Source of the DNA: Mesoflavibacter profundi
GTDB lineage: Bacteria > Bacteroidota > Bacteroidia > Flavobacteriales > Flavobacteriaceae
Assembly: GCF_014764305.1 (NCBI RefSeq)
Contig: NZ_CP061703.1
Location: 881,501 to 945,500 of the forward strand
DNA length: 64,000 nt
Direction: 5' to 3'
Shown: positions 59,426-64,000 of the stretch, one piece after another
How the letters are laid out: every line of letters starts with the position of its first letter
How positions within the stretch are numbered: position 1 is the stretch's first letter
Notes under the pieces: model-generated
What the model was told of the DNA's origin: nothing
The model's input: only the letters and a program-made list of their open reading frames with translations
Databases searched by the model: none
Position numbers and translations under genes: made by a program

Positions 59426-60466
59426 TTAAAAATCAAACTTTTCAATAAAATTACTTATTAAAATTGGTACAGGAAAGTCATGTAATTTAGTTGTAGAAAT
59501 TGCATTTTTTAGCGATTGCTGTGTTGTTACAATCCAAAATTTAGTATGTAAATGCTGGTGTGAAAGTTTATGTATAATATCTTCTGTATTATATAAACTT
59601 ATCTCGAAATCATTATTAGGTATTACGCCCAAATCATTTATTTTTTTGGTAATTTCTTGCTCGTTAACAGCTGCTTTAGTTTCTATTAACGGGAATTGAT
59701 ATAAATTTTGCCAAATTCCATTTCCTTTTCTTTGCTCTAAAATCGTATAACTGTTGTTTGCAAGTACTACTATAAAATTAAAGTACTTAATAGACACTTT
59801 AGTTTTTTTAAGTTTTACAGGTAATACATCTACTTTGTTAGAAATTAATGCTTGACAATTTTGATTAAATGTACAACTATTGCAATCTGGATTTTTAGGT
59901 TTACAATGCCTAGCGCCAAACTCCATTATAGCTTGATTAAAAATTGCAGGACGATTAGGATCTATCAAATCTTGAGCTAATTGTTTAAATTGTTTTTGAC
60001 CTTGTGTACTATTTATAGGAGTTTCTATCCCAAAATACCTTGACAAAACTCTATACACATTACCATCTACAACAGCTGTTACTTCATTAAAGCAAATAGA
60101 CGCTATTGCGCTTGCGGTATAATCACCAACACCTTTTAACTTCAAAATCTCTTTATACGTGTTAGGAAATTCACCGTTTAACTCCTCGACGATATATTTT
60201 GCAGACCAATGCAAGTTTCTAGCTCTTGAATAATAACCTAAGCCTTGCCATAATTTTAAAACTTCGTCTTCTTTAGCATTTGCAAGATCAAAAACAGAAG
60301 GAAAATTAGTTGTAAAAGCATGGTAATACGGTGTACCTTGAATAACTTGAGTTTGCTGTAAAATAATTTCTGAAAGCCAAATATAATAAGGGTTAGATGT
60401 ATTACGCCAAGGTAAATCGCGTTTGTTTACTGTATACCAATTAATTAACTTTGCAGAGAAATTCAT
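59426..60466 (-). CDS. mutY: A/G-specific adenine DNA glycosylase
   Basis: A 346-residue base-excision enzyme that removes A paired with 8-oxoguanine. Catalytic Glu33 sits in SEIILQQTQV; the helix-hairpin-helix and GVGDYTASAIASI precede the catalytic Asp in VVDGNVYRVLSRYFG. The 4Fe-4S ligands are visible as C-x6-C-x2-C-x5-C in CKPKNPDCNSCTFNQNC. A NUDIX-like C-terminal domain (KYFNFIVVLANN..., YQFPLIE) recognises 8-oxoG. Own promoter at 60490-60497; 90 bases upstream of ssb. Confidence 0.95.
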   Translation of the reverse strand: MNFSAKLINWYTVNKRDLPWRNTSNPYYIWLSEIILQQTQVIQGTPYYHAFTTNFPSVFDLANAKEDEVLKLWQGLGYYSRARNLHWSAKYIVEELNGEFPNTYKEILKLKGVGDYTASAIASICFNEVTAVVDGNVYRVLSRYFGIETPINSTQGQKQFKQLAQDLIDPNRPAIFNQAIMEFGARHCKPKNPDCNSCTFNQNCQALISNKVDVLPVKLKKTKVSIKYFNFIVVLANNSYTILEQRKGNGIWQNLYQFPLIETKAAVNEQEITKKINDLGVIPNNDFEISLYNTEDIIHKLSHQHLHTKFWIVTTQQSLKNAISTTKLHDFPVPILISNFIEKFDF

Positions 60467-60489
60467 AGGGTTAAAAAAATAAAGAAATG

Positions 60490-60497
60490 CAAAAGTA
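60490..60497 (-). promoter_or_regulatory. -7 promoter box of mutY
   Basis: Minus-strand TACTTTTG matches TAnnTTTG, 24 bases before the mutY ATG. Confidence 0.55.
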
Positions 60498-60529
60498 AAG
60501 TTTATAGCATTAAATTTTAATGAATTAGG

Positions 60530-60562
60530 TTTGAAATATTGAATATTAAATGCCTATATTTG
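60530..60562 (+). promoter_or_regulatory. Full -33/-7 promoter of the HU gene
   Basis: TTTG (60530-60533) lies 21 bases before TATATTTG (60555-60562), matching both halves of the Bacteroidota promoter; the HU ATG is 43 bases downstream of the -7 box. Confidence 0.65.
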
Positions 60563-60604
60563 CCAACCCTAATAAAAAATTAATAACACAAACAATAAAA
60601 GAAA

Positions 60605-60895
60605 ATGACTAAAGCTGATTTAGTAGCAAGAATTTCTGAGAAATTAGGAATTGAAAAAGGTGATGTACAAGCAACTGTTGAAACTTTTATGGAAGAAGTA
60701 AAGACATCTTTAGAAAGCGGAGACAACGTATATTTAAGAGGTTTCGGTAGCTTCATCATTAAAACTAGAGCTGAAAAAACTGGAAGAAATATTTCTAAAA
60801 ACACAACAATAAAGATTCCAGCTCACAATATTCCAGCATTTAAACCTGCTAAAGTATTTGTAGAAGGTGTTAAAACAAATGTTGACGTAAAGTAA
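60605..60895 (+). CDS. HU/IHF-family DNA-binding protein
   Basis: A 96-residue histone-like protein. It follows the HU fold: helices MTKADLVARISEKLGIEKGDVQATVETFMEEV, then LRGFGSFIIKTRAEKTGRNISKNTTIKIPAHNIPAFKPAK, which is the conserved beta-arm signature. It bends and compacts DNA. It heads the HU - small basic protein - rng set on the plus strand, next to mutY, an order seen in other Bacteroidota. Confidence 0.96.
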   Translation: MTKADLVARISEKLGIEKGDVQATVETFMEEVKTSLESGDNVYLRGFGSFIIKTRAEKTGRNISKNTTIKIPAHNIPAFKPAKVFVEGVKTNVDVK

Positions 60896-60931
60896 AATTT
60901 AAACGAATTATTAATTAAAAAACATTAACCT

Positions 60932-61024
60932 ATGCCAAGTGGTAAAAAACGTAAAAGACACAAGGTTGCTACGCATAAGCGTAAAAAACGTAGACGCGCT
61001 AACCGTCACAAAAAGAAAAAATAA
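60932..61024 (+). CDS. 30-residue highly basic protein, probable ribosomal or rRNA-binding
   Basis: A short frame from ATG 60932 to TAA encodes 30 residues, 20 of them Lys, Arg or His, starting MPSGKKRKRHK and ending RHKKKK. It sits 36 bases after the HU gene and is followed at once by a strong terminator. The composition is that of tiny ribosomal proteins such as THX. A Bacteroidota-specific large-subunit protein, bL38, was reported from a Flavobacterium ribosome structure; I cannot confirm that this is the same protein. Confidence 0.75.
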   Translation: MPSGKKRKRHKVATHKRKKRRRANRHKKKK

Positions 61025-61026
61025 TT

Positions 61027-61060
61027 CCAAAAAGTAGTTTTTTAACTACTTTTTTGGTTT
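61027..61060 (+). terminator. Terminator after the small basic protein gene
   Basis: CCAAAAAGTAGTT (61027-61039) pairs with AACTACTTTTTTGG (61044-61057), loop TTTT, followed by T residues. It separates HU and the small gene from rng. Confidence 0.88.
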
Positions 61061-61082
61061 TTTAAAATTTCGTTCTTTGAAA

Positions 61083-61134
61083 ACTAAGCTTAACAACTAA
61101 TTACGTATAACCTTGCGTAATTACTAAGCTTAAC
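61083..61134 (+). repeat. Direct repeat enclosing an inverted repeat upstream of rng
   Basis: ACTAAGCTTAAC occurs at 61083-61094 and again at 61123-61134, enclosing TAATTACG/CGTAATTA (61098-61105 and 61116-61123), 83 bases before the RNase G start. Confidence 0.6.
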
Positions 61135-61205
61135 CGGATTTAAAAATCCTGTGAAAAAATGTATAATCCATCTATACTTAATTGTATGGATAAAAATTAA
61201 CCTTA

Positions 61206-62750
61206 ATGGATAAAGAATTAATCATTAGATCTAGTCCAGATGCTGTTGATTTTGCCTTATTAAAAGATGGAAAATTGATTGAATTACATAAAGATGAAGA
61301 CGATAACAAGTTTTCTGTTGGCGATGTGTTTATTGCCAAAATAAGGAAAGCTGTTCCAGGACTAAATGCTGCTTTTGTAAATGTTGGGTACGAAAAAGAT
61401 GCCTTTTTACATTATCATGATTTAGGTCCTAAAATATCTTCTCTTTTAAAATTCACAAAAAGTGTAAGCACAGGTAAACTAAAGGATTTTTCTTTAAAAA
61501 ATTACCCATTTGAAAAAGACATTGATAAAGACGGTAAAATTACAGACGTCTTAAAATCAAATCAGTCTATTTTAGTACAAATTGTTAAAGAACCTATATC
61601 TACAAAAGGTCCTAGAATAAGCTCTGAGCTTTCTATTGCTGGTAGATATATTGTTTTAGTCCCGTTTTCTGATCGTATTTCAATTTCTCAAAAAATAGAA
61701 AATAAAGAAGAAAAAGATAGATTAAAACGCTTGGTAAAAAGCATAACACCGCCAGGTTTTGGCGTTATTGTACGAACAGTAGCTGAAGGCAAAAAAGTAG
61801 CCGAACTAGATAAAGATTTACAACACTTATTAAGTCGTTGGAACACAATGTGTAAAAAGTTACACAAAGCCCATCATCCAACCAAAGTTTTAGGAGAATT
61901 AAATAAAGCCTCTTCAATATTAAGAGATATATTTAACGATACCTTTACAGGAATACATGTAGATGATGAAGAACTATTTTTTCAAATAAAAGATTACTTG
62001 CAAGAAATTGCACCAAACAAAGAATCAATTGTCAAACTCTATCAATCTAATGTTCCAATTTTTGAAAAATTTGGAATAGAGCGACAAATAAAAACTTCTT
62101 TTGGTAAAACTGTATCTATGGCTAAAGGAGCTTACTTAGTTATAGAACATACAGAAGCCTTACACGTAATAGATGTAAATAGTGGTAATAGATCTAATAA
62201 ATCAAACTCTCAAGAAGATACTGCTCTAGAAGTAAATTTAATTTCTGCAAAAGAAGTTGCAAGACAATTAAGACTACGAGATATGGGTGGAATTATTGTT
62301 GTGGATTTTATAGATTTAAATTCTGCTGAAAACAGAAAAACACTGTACAATTATTTACGTGAAGAAATGAAAGATGATAGAGCCAAACATAAAATATTAC
62401 CTCCTAGTAAGTTTGGATTGGTTCAAATTACACGTCAAAGAGTTAGACCAGAAATGAATATTAAAACCAGAGAGGAAAATCCTAATGGTAATAATGGAGA
62501 AGAGGTTGAAGCACCAATAGTTTTAGTGCAAAAAATAACTCATGACCTGGAACAATTATTTAAAAAAGACTATAAGAAGGTGACTTTAAACACACATCCT
62601 TTTATAGCAGCCTTTTTAACAAAAGGTTTTCCATCTATTCGTTCAAAATGGTTTTTTGAACACAAAAAATGGGTTAAAATACAACCTAGAGATGCTTACA
62701 CTTATTTAGAATATCATTTTTACGATAAAAATGGTAAGCTAATAAAATAA
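61206..62750 (+). CDS. rng: Ribonuclease G (RNase E/G family)
   Basis: A 514-residue endoribonuclease for rRNA and mRNA processing. An N-terminal S1-like part (VGDVFIAKIRKAVPGLNAAFVNVGYEKDAFLHYHD) precedes the 5'-sensor (ISTKGPRISSELSIAGRYIVLVP) and the DNase I-like catalytic domain, with the metal-binding Asp residues in IDVNSGNRSNKS and VVDFIDLNSAEN. The CPxC zinc-link that joins subunits in E. coli RNase E/G is missing; the region reads KTREENPNGNNGEEVEAP. Length is typical of RNase G, without the RNase E scaffold. Confidence 0.94.
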   Translation: MDKELIIRSSPDAVDFALLKDGKLIELHKDEDDNKFSVGDVFIAKIRKAVPGLNAAFVNVGYEKDAFLHYHDLGPKISSLLKFTKSVSTGKLKDFSLKNYPFEKDIDKDGKITDVLKSNQSILVQIVKEPISTKGPRISSELSIAGRYIVLVPFSDRISISQKIENKEEKDRLKRLVKSITPPGFGVIVRTVAEGKKVAELDKDLQHLLSRWNTMCKKLHKAHHPTKVLGELNKASSILRDIFNDTFTGIHVDDEELFFQIKDYLQEIAPNKESIVKLYQSNVPIFEKFGIERQIKTSFGKTVSMAKGAYLVIEHTEALHVIDVNSGNRSNKSNSQEDTALEVNLISAKEVARQLRLRDMGGIIVVDFIDLNSAENRKTLYNYLREEMKDDRAKHKILPPSKFGLVQITRQRVRPEMNIKTREENPNGNNGEEVEAPIVLVQKITHDLEQLFKKDYKKVTLNTHPFIAAFLTKGFPSIRSKWFFEHKKWVKIQPRDAYTYLEYHFYDKNGKLIK

Positions 62751-62755
62751 AACAT

Positions 62756-62789
62756 AAAGCCTTGTTATCTAATAGCAAGGCTTTTTTTT
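62756..62789 (+). terminator. Terminator of rng
   Basis: AAAGCCTTG (62756-62764) pairs with CAAGGCTTT (62776-62784), extended inward by TAT/ATA, followed by a T run to 62789. Confidence 0.88.
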
Positions 62790-62793
62790 GTAC

Positions 62794-62825
62794 AAAAAAA
62801 GCAGCTAGTTATAGCTGCTTTTTTA
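62794..62825. terminator. Terminator of the OmpA-family gene
   Basis: AAAAAAAGCAGCTA (62794-62807) pairs with TAGCTGCTTTTTT (62812-62824), loop GTTA, downstream of the minus-strand OmpA gene. Confidence 0.88.
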
Positions 62826-62851
62826 ATTAACACATTGTATTTTGAATAGTT

Positions 62852-64000
62852 TTACATATTCTTAGGGTTACCACTAACGATTAAGAATTGGCTTCTTCTG
62901 TTAAGTTGGTGTTGTTCTTTACTACAAGGGTTACAGTCTACAGCTGGTTGCGATTCTCCTTTACCAGAAGCAGATATTCTGCTAGCATCAATACCTTTAG
63001 ATATAATGTACTGTCTAGTGGTTTGTGCACGTCTTTCTGATAATCCTTGGTTATAACGATCAGATCCTCTAAAATCTGTGTGTGACGTTGCTTCTATTAC
63101 CATATCAGGGTATTTGTTCATTACTTGTACTAAGTTATCTAATTCAAACGCTGCTTTTGCAGTGATGTTTGATTTATCAAACTCGAAGTAAATTGGGTTT
63201 AATACCACTTCTATTGGTGTAATTATTTCTTCTATTGGTGTTAATGGTACTTCTACTGCGACTTCTTCTTCATTTGTACCTTCTACAGTAACTTTATTAC
63301 TTTCGTAACCATCCATAGTTACTTGTAATTCTGTATCTGTTTCACATTCTACAATATACTCTACAACACCTTCTGCGTTGGTTGTTTTTGTTGCTAATAT
63401 GTTTCCATTAGCATCTGCTAAACTTGTTGTTGCTCCTGCTAATACGTCTCCTGTTTTTTCGTCTACTACAGTTCCTGTAATTAACACATCGCATAATGGT
63501 TGTAGCTTTTTAATCGCATAGATATCATCATTTCCTTTTCCTCCTTGACGGTTAGATGATATAAATCCTTCGCCTGTTGCTTCGTTCATTCTAAATGCAA
63601 AATCGTCTCCGTTACTATTTATTGGAATTCCTGCATTTCGGATTGGTGCCATTTTTCCGTCTATTTCTTTAGTATGGAATACATCCATTCCTCCAAGTCC
63701 TAAATGTCCTGTTGACGAAAAGTATAGTGTGTTATTATCACTAATATATGGGAACATTTCTTGTCCTTCTGTGTTTACCTTTTGTCCCATGTTTACTGGC
63801 GCTGTTAATGTACCGTCTGTATTTATGGTTGCTTTGTAGATATCAAATTTACCGTATCCTCCTGGCATATCACTAGCGAAGTATATCGTGCTTCCATCTG
63901 CACTTACACTTGGGTTTTTTATAGAATAGTTTGGACTGTTTATTGCTAAGGCTTCTACTTTACTAAAATCGTCTCCTGTTTTTGTTGCTTTAAATAGGTG
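62852..64000 (-). CDS. PorE-like OmpA family protein (partial, 5' end outside the window)
   Basis: The frame is open to the window edge; about 382 C-terminal residues are visible. From the N-terminal side: beta-propeller PD40 repeats (KNPSVSADGSTIYFASDMPGG, MFPYISDNNTLYFSSTGH), a carboxypeptidase-regulatory-like domain (LITGTVVDEKTGDVLAGATTSL...), a Glu/Pro/Ile linker, and an OmpA peptidoglycan-binding domain (IYFEFDKSNITAKAAFELDNLV... SHTDFRGSDRYNQGLSERRA). This is the architecture of PorE, which tethers the type IX secretion machine to peptidoglycan, and of its many flavobacterial paralogues. The paralogue cannot be decided without the N-terminus. Confidence 0.88.
   Translation of the reverse strand, partial: HLFKATKTGDDFSKVEALAINSPNYSIKNPSVSADGSTIYFASDMPGGYGKFDIYKATINTDGTLTAPVNMGQKVNTEGQEMFPYISDNNTLYFSSTGHLGLGGMDVFHTKEIDGKMAPIRNAGIPINSNGDDFAFRMNEATGEGFISSNRQGGKGNDDIYAIKKLQPLCDVLITGTVVDEKTGDVLAGATTSLADANGNILATKTTNAEGVVEYIVECETDTELQVTMDGYESNKVTVEGTNEEEVAVEVPLTPIEEIITPIEVVLNPIYFEFDKSNITAKAAFELDNLVQVMNKYPDMVIEATSHTDFRGSDRYNQGLSERRAQTTRQYIISKGIDASRISASGKGESQPAVDCNPCSKEQHQLNRRSQFLIVSGNPKNM

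Overview
The window is ordinary chromosomal DNA of a member of the Flavobacteriaceae (phylum Bacteroidota). Evidence: AT-rich composition; gliding genes gldD/gldE beside ssb and mutY; a protein with a type IX secretion (T9SS) C-terminal sorting domain and a PorE-like OmpA protein; several families largely confined to Bacteroidota (DUF4271, DUF4296, DUF3098, DUF3127, DUF4301); a bacterial heptaprenyl/geranylgeranylglyceryl phosphate synthase; and promoters of the Bacteroidota type (TAnnTTTG at -7) in place of E. coli-like boxes. Shine-Dalgarno sequences are mostly absent. No rRNA, tRNA, phage, CRISPR or classical IS was seen.

Layout. 1-2.6 kb: end of a glutaryl-CoA dehydrogenase gene, then DUF3050, SGNH-hydrolase lipoprotein and metallophosphoesterase genes. 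2.7-7.5 kb (minus): ferredoxin/ferredoxin reductase, NifU/Mrp Fe-S maturation, ATL DNA-repair protein, LysE exporter, trmB. 7.6-20.6 kb: glycosyltransferase, PhoR/PhoB-like two-component system, T9SS cargo protein, LuxE-like enzyme, tyrS, and an operon for polyprenol-sugar synthase/dihydroorotase/DUF4296. 20.6-27 kb: pckA, saccharopine dehydrogenase with an Lrp regulator, Bax-inhibitor-1 protein, YugP-type protease, then a GIY-YIG gene sandwiched between palindromic repeats. 27-41 kb: leuS, ftsX-DUF3098-uppP-truB, tag, aat, DUF3127, orphan histidine kinase, HIT, greA. 41-48.6 kb (minus): a TonB-dependent receptor behind a TPP riboswitch, followed upstream by arfB, DUF4301, a NadR-like kinase, a PnuC-family permease, a thiamine-binding-type protein, the prenylglyceryl phosphate synthase and a phosphopantetheinyl transferase. 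48.6-64 kb: ahcY, rpmA/rplU, an M16 peptidase pair, DMT transporter, Cys-rich HMA lipoprotein, gldD-gldE-ssb-mutY, HU, a 30-residue basic protein, RNase G, and a PorE-like OmpA protein running off the window.

Most genes are housekeeping. The unusual content lies between genes. First, a 107-bp nested palindrome (TTCTCGATACAA...TTGTATCGAGAA) occurs in three full copies plus decayed fragments, and two near-identical copies bracket a GIY-YIG nuclease gene within about 15 bases on each side; this looks like a mobile or gene-conversion cassette with its own nuclease. Second, a multi-hairpin element with GCGTTA/TAACGC ends occurs four times, two copies bracketing the Lrp gene in opposite orientation. 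Third, the 41-47 kb cluster reads as a thiamine (or nicotinamide riboside) acquisition locus. Promoter boxes so close to start codons that the mRNA must be leaderless or nearly so recur at several genes and decide a number of start sites.
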